From an uncultured Enterococcus sp. (GTDB lineage Bacteria > Bacillota > Bacilli > Lactobacillales > Enterococcaceae): 6,352 bases of DNA. The stretch lies in assembly GCA_946409145.1 (NCBI GenBank), contig CAMJVA010000094.1, positions 1-6,352 on the forward strand, given 5' to 3'. A program made the position numbers and the translations under genes. This document shows, piece by piece, positions 1-5,712 of this stretch (its first letter is position 1; each line of letters opens with the position of its first letter). A model generated the notes under the pieces. The model made no database searches, had not been told where the DNA came from, and saw only the letters and a list, made by a program, of their open reading frames with translations.

Positions 1-45
1 CCGTGTAATGTTTTAGTGGTGAGAGAATTAGATAGTGAGGAGTAA
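1..45 (+). CDS. Universal stress protein (UspA family), C-terminal end only
   Basis: The window opens in frame inside a gene. The 14 readable codons give PCNVLVVRELDSEE followed by TAA at 43-45. PCNVLVVR is the characteristic last beta strand of UspA-family proteins. The same residues occur at 135-142 of the complete universal stress protein just downstream (APCNVLVVRREK), and at the DNA level 21 of the first 24 bases match that gene's 3' end (519-542). This is therefore very probably a tandem paralogue, truncated only by the window edge. No terminator hairpin is visible between its stop and the next gene, so read-through into that gene is possible. Nothing can be said of its ATP-binding motif, which would lie upstream. 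Confidence 0.8.
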   Translation, partial: PCNVLVVRELDSEE

Positions 46-66
46 AATTTTTTAAGGTGTCTTCTT

Positions 67-94
67 TTGGTTATTTTTTTCAGTGACGTATAAT
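67..94 (+). promoter_or_regulatory. Putative sigma-A promoter of the universal stress gene
   Basis: A perfect -10 box TATAAT lies at 89-94. The best -35 candidate is TTGGTT at 67-72, a poor 3/6 match to TTGACA with a 16-bp spacer, set in a T-rich stretch. The predicted transcript would start near 101, leaving a leader of only about 16 nt that begins almost at the ribosome binding site (AAAGGAG, 101-107). The strong -10 and weak -35 suggest a promoter that may need help or be modulated, but that is inference. Confidence 0.5.
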
Positions 95-116
95 AAAGAA
101 AAAGGAGTGAGTTAAA

Positions 117-569
117 ATGGCAGACAAATACAAAAATATTTTAGTTGCTGTGGATGAATCTGAACAAGCTCAATCAGCGTTTATTGAAGCTGTGGAAATT
201 GCCAAACGTAATGAGGCAAAACTTTCTGTAGTGGCCATTGCTGACACGTCTAACTTATGGGGAGACGGTTATGGAGTAGGGAATATTTTACAAGCCCAAG
301 AAGAAGCCGCTCAAATGGTTATAGACGTTTTAGTAGAAAGTTTTGGGGCTGGATTAACCATTGAAAAAATTCAAGAAACAGGCTCCCCTAAAGAAATTAT
401 CGCTAAAGATCTTCCGAAAAAAAATGGTTATGACTTAATTGTCATTGGTGCAACAGGAAAAGGCGCCATTCAAAGAGCTCTCTTAGGTTCTACCACAAGT
501 TATGTGGTGACTCATGCTCCATGTAATGTTTTAGTAGTTAGAAGAGAAAAAGTCCCACGGGATGAATAA
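117..569 (+). CDS. Universal stress protein, UspA family, ATP-binding type
   Basis: This 150-residue cytoplasmic protein has the single-domain length usual for the family. The N-terminal strand KNILVAVDES (6-15) carries the conserved Asp13 that contacts adenine. The C-terminal half has the full nucleotide-binding motif G-2x-G-9x-G-S: GATG at 111-114, then G124 and S125. The protein should therefore bind ATP, unlike the E. coli UspA type that lacks the motif. It ends with the family strand APCNVLVVRR. The ATG at 117 is preceded by AAAGGAG (101-107) with a 9-nt gap. Universal stress proteins act as homodimers in survival of starvation and stress; the precise role here is unknown. The gene follows the tail of a paralogue and ends at a strong shared terminator. 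The central GDGYGVGNILQAQ segment (49-61) is the usual variable insert. Confidence 0.93.
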   Translation: MADKYKNILVAVDESEQAQSAFIEAVEIAKRNEAKLSVVAIADTSNLWGDGYGVGNILQAQEEAAQMVIDVLVESFGAGLTIEKIQETGSPKEIIAKDLPKKNGYDLIVIGATGKGAIQRALLGSTTSYVVTHAPCNVLVVRREKVPRDE

Positions 570-572
570 GAT

Positions 573-620
573 ACTTAAAAAGGCTCTGCAACTTTAGAAA
601 GTTGCAGAGCCTTTTTAAGT
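573..620. terminator. Bidirectional Rho-independent terminator
   Basis: Bases 573-595 and 598-620 are exact reverse complements of each other, giving a 23-bp stem around a tiny loop (in practice about TAGA). The GC-rich core GGCTCTGC/GCAGAGCC is flanked by A5 on the left and T5 on the right. Each strand therefore reads as a stem followed by a U-run, with extra Ts at 624-630 for the + direction. It sits between the convergent stops of the universal stress gene (TAA 567-569) and the MFS gene (stop 620-622). The outermost stem base overlaps the MFS stop codon. It should terminate both genes. Confidence 0.93.
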
Positions 621-1801
621 TAATTTTTTTCTTTAAAAATAATTTCTTGGAAGAAAAAAGCACAGGCTTGGAACAAAAGTCCAGTAGAAGTGACCCCAAT
701 CCAGCCGAAGTGTTGCCACATGGTCGTGCCTAAAAAAGAACCTACAGCCCCACCGATAAAATACATAAACATAAAGACCGTATTGTTTCGATTGCTAGTT
801 TCTACACCTAATCCTTGGACGCGAGTTTGATTAGCCACTTGACCAAATTGATTTCCCACATCTAAAAGGACAATTCCTAAAAGTAAAATAGCTAAATGAT
901 TGCCACCAAAAAGTAATGCAGTGAAGCTAAGAGTTTCCATTAAAAGTCCTAAGGTGACAATTTTTCTTTCTGAATAATTATCAGCCAAACGTCCCACAAG
1001 AGGAGCGGCAATAGCACCAGATAGACCGAAAATGGCTAAAATTCCTGCTTCAAAAGTTCCCCAGTTGTACGCTGGACTACTAAGATAAAAAATTAAAGTG
1101 GACCAAAAAATGGAAAAAGTACCAAACATGAAAAAGCCACTGACGGCTGCTTCTTGTAATACTTTTTGGGTTTTAACTAAGTGTGGCAAACTTTTTAATG
1201 AAGCAAGATAAGAAATAGACGTGCTTCTTGTTACAACGGAGCGAGGTAATTTTAAATAAAGAAGGACGGTTAAAATTCCTATAGCACATAAGGCGATTAA
1301 ATAAATCACTTTCCAAGGTAGAAAACTGGCCACAATTCCTGAAAAAGTACGCGAAAGTAAAATACCCACAAGGAGTCCGCTTAAAAGTGTTCCCATGACT
1401 TTCCCTCTATTTTTAGGACCTGCTAAAACAGCCCCATAAGGAATAATAATTTGTGGAACAATGGACAGTAAGCCAATTAAAAAAGAAGCTACAGCAAATA
1501 AATTGAAGTTTGGAGCAAAAAAAGCGGCTAAAAGAGAAATGCCTGATAAGGCCGCCATGCGAATAATTAATTTAGGCCGATCTACTACATCTCCTAAAGG
1601 GACTAAAAATAAAAGACCTAACGCATAGCCTAATTGAGTCAGCATGGTTAAAATACCAATGGAGCTAGTATTGACCCTAAAACTTTCGGCTATTTTTGTG
1701 CCAATAGGCTGAATATAATACATATTGGCCACTACAATTCCACAGGTTATAGCTAATAACCATAGGAGTGACGTTGATAAAGGGTGTTGTTTATTTTCCA
1801 T
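620..1801 (-). CDS. Major facilitator superfamily transporter
   Basis: This 393-residue, very hydrophobic protein has the length and spacing of a 12-TM MFS antiporter of the Bcr/YnfM-like (COG2814) type. The family-typical TM1 motif NMYYIQP is at 26-32. The loop 2-3 signature appears as PLGDVVDRPK (68-77). TM5 has SGLLVGILLSRTFSG (141-155), typical of this group. The equivalent loop in the second half is GRLADNYSERK (270-280), and DVGNQFGQVANQTR (314-327) and YFIGGAVGSFLG (347-358) follow in the C-terminal half. It would export or exchange a small molecule across the cytoplasmic membrane using the proton gradient. The substrate cannot be read from sequence; drug, sugar or metabolite efflux are all possible. 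The ATG is preceded by AGGAG (1807-1811) with a 5-nt gap. It is on the same strand as the upstream HAD operon but separated from it by a terminator and its own promoter. Confidence 0.88.
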   Translation of the reverse strand: MENKQHPLSTSLLWLLAITCGIVVANMYYIQPIGTKIAESFRVNTSSIGILTMLTQLGYALGLLFLVPLGDVVDRPKLIIRMAALSGISLLAAFFAPNFNLFAVASFLIGLLSIVPQIIIPYGAVLAGPKNRGKVMGTLLSGLLVGILLSRTFSGIVASFLPWKVIYLIALCAIGILTVLLYLKLPRSVVTRSTSISYLASLKSLPHLVKTQKVLQEAAVSGFFMFGTFSIFWSTLIFYLSSPAYNWGTFEAGILAIFGLSGAIAAPLVGRLADNYSERKIVTLGLLMETLSFTALLFGGNHLAILLLGIVLLDVGNQFGQVANQTRVQGLGVETSNRNNTVFMFMYFIGGAVGSFLGTTMWQHFGWIGVTSTGLLFQACAFFFQEIIFKEKN

Positions 1802-1812
1802 TAGTTCTCCTC

Positions 1813-1828
1813 ATTTCCAAATTTCCAA
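1813..1828. repeat. Tandem 8-bp direct repeat in the MFS leader
   Basis: ATTTCCAA occurs twice back to back (1813-1820 and 1821-1828). On the MFS coding strand this is TTGGAAAT twice, lying between the predicted transcription start (about 1827) and the ribosome binding site (1807-1811). It could be an operator for a regulator that binds direct repeats, or simply chance in AT-rich DNA. No regulator gene is adjacent. Confidence 0.35.
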
Positions 1829-1833
1829 GATTT

Positions 1834-1862
1834 AGTGTACTGCTTCTGAAAAAAATTGTGAA
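1834..1862 (-). promoter_or_regulatory. Putative sigma-A promoter of the MFS gene
   Basis: On the minus strand, TTCACA (1862-1857, 5/6 match to TTGACA) and TACACT (1839-1834, 4/6 match to TATAAT) are separated by exactly 17 bp. Transcription would start near 1827, about 25 nt before the ATG. The promoter lies just downstream of the T-rich tail of the HAD terminator, so the MFS gene appears to be an independent transcription unit. Confidence 0.6.
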
Positions 1863-1882
1863 TAGAAAAGTAAAAATTAATC

Positions 1883-1950
1883 TTTTAAAAAAGCAAAAAA
1901 TTCCTCTTATAAGAGCATCTTCTAAAAGAAAATTCTCTTAATAAGAGGAA
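1883..1950 (-). terminator. Rho-independent terminator of the lipL-HD-HAD operon
   Basis: Bases 1901-1915 pair with 1935-1950 (10 uninterrupted bp, TTCCTCTTAT with ATAAGAGGAA, then one bulged A at 1940, then AAGAG with CTCTT). On the minus strand the stem is followed directly by a T-rich tail, TTTTTTGCTTTTTTAAAAG (1900-1882). It begins 8 bp after the HAD stop codon. Each arm is itself nearly palindromic (CTCTTATAAGAG at 1904-1915 and CTCTTAATAAGAG at 1935-1947), so alternative short hairpins are possible. The stem is low in GC, so efficiency may be moderate. Confidence 0.75.
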
Positions 1951-1957
1951 AATTATT

Positions 1958-2770
1958 TTACAAAACAAATTTTTCTAAGGCGTAAGCAACCCCGTCTTCA
2001 TTGCAATTTTTAGTCACAAAATTGGCTCTTTCTTTGACTAATGGGGCACCATTTTCCATAGCTACTCCAATGCCCGCTTCTTCAATCATGGAAAGGTCAT
2101 TTTCATTGTCTCCAATGGCCATGGTTTCTTCTTTTTTGAGACCTAAATGCTCTCTAAGGTCAGCTAGTGCTTGGCCTTTTCCGGCTTTTTTATTTAAAAT
2201 TTCAAAGAAGAATCTTTCAGAACGAACACAAGTATATTTTTCATAAAAATCTTCTGGAAGTTGACTTAAAGAACGATCTAATTTTTCCGGATCGTTAATG
2301 TACATCATTTTTACAATAGTATCTTCTGGGGTAATGTCTTCTGGGGTGCGGTAAGAAAGAGGTAAGGAAACCATGAAAGATTCATGGACTGTGTAACGAT
2401 TAATATCTTTATTGGTGGCGATTAAACGAGGGAGATTTAATAAATGAATGTGTAAGGGAGTGAAAATTTTGCGACTCATGGCTTCAATTTCTAAATAATT
2501 ACTATAAGTTAAAGAGTGACTCGTTATTATTTTTCCACTAACCGTTTGAACAAGAGAGCCATTATACGTTCCCACGTAATTATCGTCTCCAGTTAATCCC
2601 AGTTCATTTAAGTAACCAGTCACCCCAGTTAAGGGACGACCGGTACATAAAACAATTTTGACTCCTTTATCTTGGGCTTTTTTTAAAGCATTTTTGACAT
2701 TTTCTGTAATTTGGCGCTGTGAATTAATTAAAGTACCGTCAATATCAATGGTGATCAGTTTAATAGACAT
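1958..2770 (-). CDS. Cof-type HAD-superfamily phosphatase
   Basis: This 270-residue cytoplasmic hydrolase is of the Cof/YidA type (HAD subfamily IIB). Motif I is DIDGT (9-13), with nucleophile Asp9 and acid/base Asp11. Motif II is Thr43 in VLCTGRP (40-46). Motif III is the Lys in KKAGKGQAL (194-202, probably Lys198). Motif IV is GDNENDLSMI (220-229), with Asp221 and Asp225 holding Mg2+. The region between about 85 and 185 is the C2-type cap that sets substrate preference. Relatives dephosphorylate sugar phosphates, FMN, PLP or nucleotides, often promiscuously, so the substrate is unknown. The ATG at 2770 is preceded by GGAAG (2778-2782). It starts only 3 bp after the HD-domain gene's stop and is clearly the last gene of that operon, followed by a terminator. 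Confidence 0.92.
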   Translation of the reverse strand: MSIKLITIDIDGTLINSQRQITENVKNALKKAQDKGVKIVLCTGRPLTGVTGYLNELGLTGDDNYVGTYNGSLVQTVSGKIITSHSLTYSNYLEIEAMSRKIFTPLHIHLLNLPRLIATNKDINRYTVHESFMVSLPLSYRTPEDITPEDTIVKMMYINDPEKLDRSLSQLPEDFYEKYTCVRSERFFFEILNKKAGKGQALADLREHLGLKKEETMAIGDNENDLSMIEEAGIGVAMENGAPLVKERANFVTKNCNEDGVAYALEKFVL

Positions 2771-2773
2771 AGT

Positions 2774-4129
2774 TTACTTCCTTTGTTTAATTTTTCCGTT
2801 AGCTAAATGGCTTTGGAATGCTTGGTATTGTTTTTCAAAAAGTTGACCTTGTAAAGGAGAGGATAACATTTCTTTTGGAAAATAGAAACGTTCATCTTTT
2901 TGTCCTTGACCAGTAATGGCCGCTACAATAGGGGAAACTTTTGAAAGTTCCACTAAGGTGCCGTCTTCTTCCACTAATTCAATTTGTGTCCGTTGGCTTT
3001 TGGCTTCTGGACGATAAAAATCATAAGGAAGATCGTAACTAGAATTAATGGCCGTATAATAGTCACAAGGATAACCTACTTCTTCAATGAGATCTTTTAA
3101 CGTTTGTAAAACAGGCAAATCTTCTTTTGAAGAAAATTGCACTGATTTAAAAGGTTTCCGATGTAAAAAGCGAGCCGAAAGATCCGCTAAAATATAATCA
3201 GGAGCTTTTAACCATTGTAAAAAGGCAGTATTTAAAACTCCGTCATCTAAGGTTAAATAATCTTGTAAGGTGAACTCTTCTTTTAAAAAAGGCACTAAGA
3301 GTGGAGAAGAGTAATGGAAAAATTCTGGGTTTTCTTGATATAAAAAATGGGCCCGTTTTAGTAAGTGATCTAAAACAACTTCCATTCCCCGACTCACTGG
3401 ATGAAAATAAACTTGAGCATACATTTGATAACGAGAAACAATATAATCTTCCACAGAATGCATGCCGCTCATTTGAAAGGCAAGACCGTGTTCATAAGGG
3501 CGAATAATTCGCAAAATTCTTGTTAGGTCAAAGGTACCATATTCTGTCCCTGTATAGTAAGCATCCCGTAATAAATAATCCATGCGATCTGCATCGATTT
3601 GACTAGAAATCATTTGCACCACTTGGGGATTAGGATAGGTTTTCGCAATAACTTGAGCAATTTTTTCAGGAAAACCAGCTTCTACTTTATTTAATACTTG
3701 ATAAATTTCTGTTTCTGGTGAAGTGATAATTTGTTGGGTAATTTCTTCATGATTCGTGTGGAAAATATGTTCAAAAGTATGAGAATAAGACCCGTGGCCC
3801 ACATCGTGTAAAAGAGCCGCACATAACGCAACTAAACGCTCGGAATCATCCCAACCGTCTTTTCCTAATTTTTCTTTTGGAAAATTACGGTTTAAAAAGT
3901 CCACAATGCGCCGAGTCACTTCATAAACTCCCAGACTATGGGAAAAGCGCGTATGCTCAGCCCCGTGAAAGGTAAATGAATTGGTGCCTAATTGTTTAAT
4001 TCTCCGTAATCGTTGAAATTCTTTCGTGTCGATTAAATCTAAAATTACTTTATATTCCACGTGAATATAATTGTGCACAGGATCTCGAAATACTTTTTCT
4101 AAAGGAAGTCGTTGATCTTTATAAAGCAT
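2774..4129 (-). CDS. HD-domain dNTP triphosphohydrolase (EF1143/YwfO-like)
   Basis: This 451-residue protein is of the dGTPase-related HD superfamily and reads closely like E. faecalis EF1143, a structurally studied tetrameric dNTPase of about the same length. The N-terminal stretch EKVFRDPVHNYI (11-22) is family-typical. The metal-binding set is His64 (RFSHS), His108-Asp109 (LLHDVGHG) and Asp179 (SQIDADRMDYLLRDA), all present, so it should be active. It is expected to cleave dNTPs to deoxynucleoside and triphosphate, trimming dNTP pools; in EF1143 the activity is stimulated by dGTP. Whether this copy has the same effector is inference. The ATG has a perfect AAGGAGG 7 nt upstream (4137-4143), inside the end of the lipL-like gene, which it overlaps by 11 bp. 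That arrangement indicates translational coupling. The HAD gene follows after 3 bp. Confidence 0.92.
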   Translation of the reverse strand: MLYKDQRLPLEKVFRDPVHNYIHVEYKVILDLIDTKEFQRLRRIKQLGTNSFTFHGAEHTRFSHSLGVYEVTRRIVDFLNRNFPKEKLGKDGWDDSERLVALCAALLHDVGHGSYSHTFEHIFHTNHEEITQQIITSPETEIYQVLNKVEAGFPEKIAQVIAKTYPNPQVVQMISSQIDADRMDYLLRDAYYTGTEYGTFDLTRILRIIRPYEHGLAFQMSGMHSVEDYIVSRYQMYAQVYFHPVSRGMEVVLDHLLKRAHFLYQENPEFFHYSSPLLVPFLKEEFTLQDYLTLDDGVLNTAFLQWLKAPDYILADLSARFLHRKPFKSVQFSSKEDLPVLQTLKDLIEEVGYPCDYYTAINSSYDLPYDFYRPEAKSQRTQIELVEEDGTLVELSKVSPIVAAITGQGQKDERFYFPKEMLSSPLQGQLFEKQYQAFQSHLANGKIKQRK

Positions 4130-4946
4130 TATTTTCCCTCCTTAACTCAGTAATCATTTCATTTCTTTGGGCCATTTTTTCTAGATTCTCGTTTAAAAAT
4201 TCTTGAGTACTTTTTTTCATTAACTGTTCTTTTAAAGTAGTAACATCTGGCTGTTTTTCTTGCCATTGACAAAAAACTTCGGCAAATCTTTCTTTAGCTT
4301 TTTCTACTGTCCAAATATCTTTTGAAAGATTTTTCATCACTTGAGGATTCACAGGAGGATAACCTTTTTTTCCAAAGTCTTCCTTTAAAGAAGCTTCATA
4401 AAAATGTTTGACTATTTCTCCTCGCTGTTTTTGATTACCAGAGATGGAAACATAAGCCATAACGGCAATTCCTTCTTGCAGTCTTCTTTGGGCAATGCCG
4501 GCGATTTTTTTTCCGCGAATAGAAAGATCGAATTTTCCTGGACAATAACTATCAGGAATTTCAAAAGGTAAAATTGGTTCTTCTTCAGTAGCAAAAGCTT
4601 TTTGCATAAGTTGCGTCATTAATTCGTAGGCCGCATCTACGGAAATTTTTTTGTCTGGATTAGGTAAAAATAAAGAAATATTCAAAACTCCTTCATCATT
4701 AATTACCCCAAGACCTCCAGCAGAACGCACTAAAGGAGTGTAACCCACTCGTTCAATTTCTTTAATCCCAGCACCTAAATCATTTACCCGAGTGTCTTTC
4801 ATTCCTAAAATAAATGTTTTATCCAATTGCCAAAAATGTAAGAGAGGTTGTTTTTTTTCTTGGGTATAACGAAGAAAATAATCTGTTATGGCAAAGGGCA
4901 GAAATCCTTCGATGATTTTTTCATCATAAATTAACGCTTTTTCCAC
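4119..4946 (-). CDS. lipL: Lipoyl/octanoyl transferase of the LipL type (lipoate-protein ligase family)
   Basis: This 275-residue protein has the biotin/lipoate ligase (BPL/LplA) fold and the length of LipL (about 280). VRSAGGLGVINDEGVLNIS (73-91) is the lipoate-binding loop. PDSYCPGKFDLSIRGKKIAG (131-150) carries Cys135 where LipL has its catalytic cysteine, and Lys147 corresponds to the conserved ligand-binding lysine. The cysteine favours LipL (moving octanoyl or lipoyl groups from GcvH to E2 subunits through a thioester) over an ATP-dependent LplA ligase or LipM, though family assignment by eye is not final. The start is GTG at 4946, with GGGAG (4954-4958) 7 nt upstream; no in-frame ATG is near, and the first internal Met is residue 49. 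It is the first gene of the lipL-HD-HAD operon. The charged C-terminal extension (about 230-275) is probably helical. Confidence 0.8.
   Translation of the reverse strand: MEKALIYDEKIIEGFLPFAITDYFLRYTQEKKQPLLHFWQLDKTFILGMKDTRVNDLGAGIKEIERVGYTPLVRSAGGLGVINDEGVLNISLFLPNPDKKISVDAAYELMTQLMQKAFATEEEPILPFEIPDSYCPGKFDLSIRGKKIAGIAQRRLQEGIAVMAYVSISGNQKQRGEIVKHFYEASLKEDFGKKGYPPVNPQVMKNLSKDIWTVEKAKERFAEVFCQWQEKQPDVTTLKEQLMKKSTQEFLNENLEKMAQRNEMITELRRENNAL
4137..4143 (-). promoter_or_regulatory. Perfect Shine-Dalgarno of the HD-domain gene inside the lipL reading frame
   Basis: Minus strand AAGGAGG, 7 nt before the ATG at 4129, lies within the last codons of the lipL-like gene (stop at 4121-4119). It is the strongest ribosome binding site in the window. 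It fixes the start of the HD gene and points to efficient re-initiation after lipL translation. Confidence 0.85.
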
Positions 4947-4962
4947 GGTGATACTCCCACTT

Positions 4963-4976
4963 TCTTGACGTTTTCA
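4963..4976 (-). promoter_or_regulatory. Weak cre-like (CcpA) site at the lipL operon transcription start
   Basis: The minus strand reads TGAAAACGTCAAGA. It matches 12 of 14 positions of the Gram-positive catabolite response consensus TGWAARCGYTWNCW; the left half TGAAAACG is perfect and the right half is poor. It would cover about +1 to +13 of the operon transcript, a typical position for repression. No CcpA link is shown by the sequence itself, and such near matches arise by chance. Confidence 0.3.
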
Positions 4977-4981
4977 TTCCT

Positions 4982-5010
4982 ATTATAATATAACTACAGG
5001 GAAAGTTCGA
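4982..5010 (-). promoter_or_regulatory. Putative promoter of the lipL-HD-HAD operon
   Basis: The minus strand has a perfect -10 box TATAAT (4987-4982) and, 17 bp further upstream, TCGAAC (5010-5005), only a 3/6 match to TTGACA. Upstream of it lie several T-runs on the + strand (5021-5027, 5029-5034, 5039-5046). These are A-tracts on the promoter strand, where an UP element would sit. Transcription would begin near 4975, giving a leader of about 29 nt. Confidence 0.5.
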
Positions 5011-5147
5011 TTTAAAGGGCTTTTTTTATTTTTTCTTGTTTTTTTTAAGATTATTTTTAGACTGGAATAAAATTTTATTTTTAAAAACCTTACTTTTTGC
5101 TTACTAGTTAGGAAAAGGAGGCTTTTCTTCCTTTTCTGACGGAAAAT
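5011..5147. other. AT-rich divergent intergenic core with T-tracts and a short inverted repeat
   Basis: This stretch between the two divergent promoters has no gene. It holds T-runs at 5021-5027, 5029-5034, 5039-5046 and 5054-5058, and an AT palindrome AATAAAATTTTATT (5066-5079). It also has an imperfect hairpin: GAAAAGGA (5112-5119) pairs with TCCTTTTC (5129-5136), and an alternative inner pairing GAAAAG/CTTTTC (5112-5117 with 5122-5127) is possible. AAAAGGAGG at 5113-5121 resembles a ribosome binding site but no start codon follows at a usable distance. The T-tracts could bend DNA or act as an UP element. Confidence 0.4.
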
Positions 5148-5176
5148 TTGACAAATTAAGCTAAACCACAGAAAAT
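5148..5176 (+). promoter_or_regulatory. Putative sigma-A promoter of the DUF1934 gene
   Basis: A perfect -35 box TTGACA (5148-5153) is followed after 17 bp by GAAAAT (5171-5176), a 4/6 match to TATAAT. The predicted start is near 5183, leaving a leader of about 23 nt before the TTG start. Confidence 0.55.
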
Positions 5177-5205
5177 AAAGAAAAAAAGTACAAGGATGAT
5201 GTCAC

Positions 5206-5640
5206 TTGGAAGTTAAAAATGGACAAAAAATTGCCATTCATTTAGAAACACAAATGACCCAACAAGGGCAAAATGAAAAATTTGTCTTAGATGTCCCAGG
5301 ACAATTAGTAAAAATTGGGACGACCATTTATATTCGTTATGAAGAAATCGTCGAAACAGGAGAAAAAATTCCCGTCACCGTTAAAATTCAACCAGAAGGC
5401 CCTGTGCAAATTATGCGAGGAAAAGAAACCCATAGTCGGCTAAAATTCTTATACGAAACCACTCTTTCCATGCCTTACCCAACACCTTATGGAGTGTTTA
5501 CCATTGAAAGCTTTACGAAAAATTTGCATTTTTCCTTAAAAGATAAACCATTTTCTGGCACTTTAATGTTAGACTATGATTTATTTTTGCAAAATGAAAA
5601 ATTAGGCTCCTATGAAATGCGCTTAAGCTTCACGGCTTAA
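5206..5640 (+). CDS. DUF1934 (YwiB-like) beta-barrel protein of unknown function
   Basis: This 144-residue cytoplasmic protein has no signal peptide or membrane segment. The alternating pattern and the phrases GQLVKIGTTIYIRYEE (32-47), VTVKIQPEGPVQIMRGKE (57-74), LKFLYETT (79-86), TPYGVFTI (93-100) and LMLDYDLFLQNEKLG (120-134) match the DUF1934/YwiB family, whose B. subtilis member has a lipocalin-like fold. No enzymatic role is established and I see no catalytic motif. The start is TTG at 5206 with AAGGA (5192-5196) 9 nt upstream. The frame is closed by TGA at 5197-5199, so no upstream start is possible; the first internal ATG would cut about 17 residues including a conserved strand. The gene sits just before rpoE, as often in Firmicutes. 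No terminator hairpin separates them. Confidence 0.85.
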   Translation: MEVKNGQKIAIHLETQMTQQGQNEKFVLDVPGQLVKIGTTIYIRYEEIVETGEKIPVTVKIQPEGPVQIMRGKETHSRLKFLYETTLSMPYPTPYGVFTIESFTKNLHFSLKDKPFSGTLMLDYDLFLQNEKLGSYEMRLSFTA

Positions 5641-5668
5641 AGAAATTTTTTTGTTTTAAAAGGAAACA

Positions 5669-5697
5669 TTTACTTTCATTTTTAAATATTGTATGAT
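5669..5697 (+). promoter_or_regulatory. Putative sigma-A promoter of rpoE
   Basis: TTTACT (5669-5674, 4/6) and TATGAT (5692-5697, 5/6) are separated by 17 bp. Transcription would start near 5704, about 25 nt before the preferred TTG start at 5729. The ATG at 5693 lies inside this -10 box and so would not be on the transcript from this promoter. Confidence 0.6.
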
Positions 5698-5712
5698 AAA
5701 TTGCAGACTGGG

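Noticed and set aside
2001..2246. Open frame of 81 codons on the + strand inside the HAD phosphatase gene
   Set aside because: It lies wholly antisense to a gene with all four HAD motifs, has no good ribosome binding site, and its protein resembles nothing I recognise.
2658..2846. Open frame of 62 codons on the + strand across the HAD/HD junction
   Set aside because: Antisense to two well-supported genes and without a plausible ribosome binding site; its hydrophobic look comes from reading AT-rich DNA backwards.
3301..3507. Open frame of 68 codons on the + strand inside the HD-domain gene
   Set aside because: Antisense shadow of a conserved coding region. AGAGTGGAGAAGAG upstream of the start is not a convincing ribosome binding site.
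4412..4594. Open frame of 60 codons on the - strand in another frame of the lipL-like gene
   Set aside because: It overlaps the catalytic motif region of lipL in a different frame and has no independent support.
5113..5121. AAAAGGAGG as the ribosome binding site of a small unlisted gene
   Set aside because: No ATG, GTG or TTG follows within a usable distance; the first TTG, at 5148-5150, is the promoter box and its frame closes after two further codons.
5196..5216. Mini-frame MMSLGS across the DUF1934 start codon
   Set aside because: Its ATG overlaps the AAGGA ribosome binding site, so that site cannot serve it; six codons are expected by chance.
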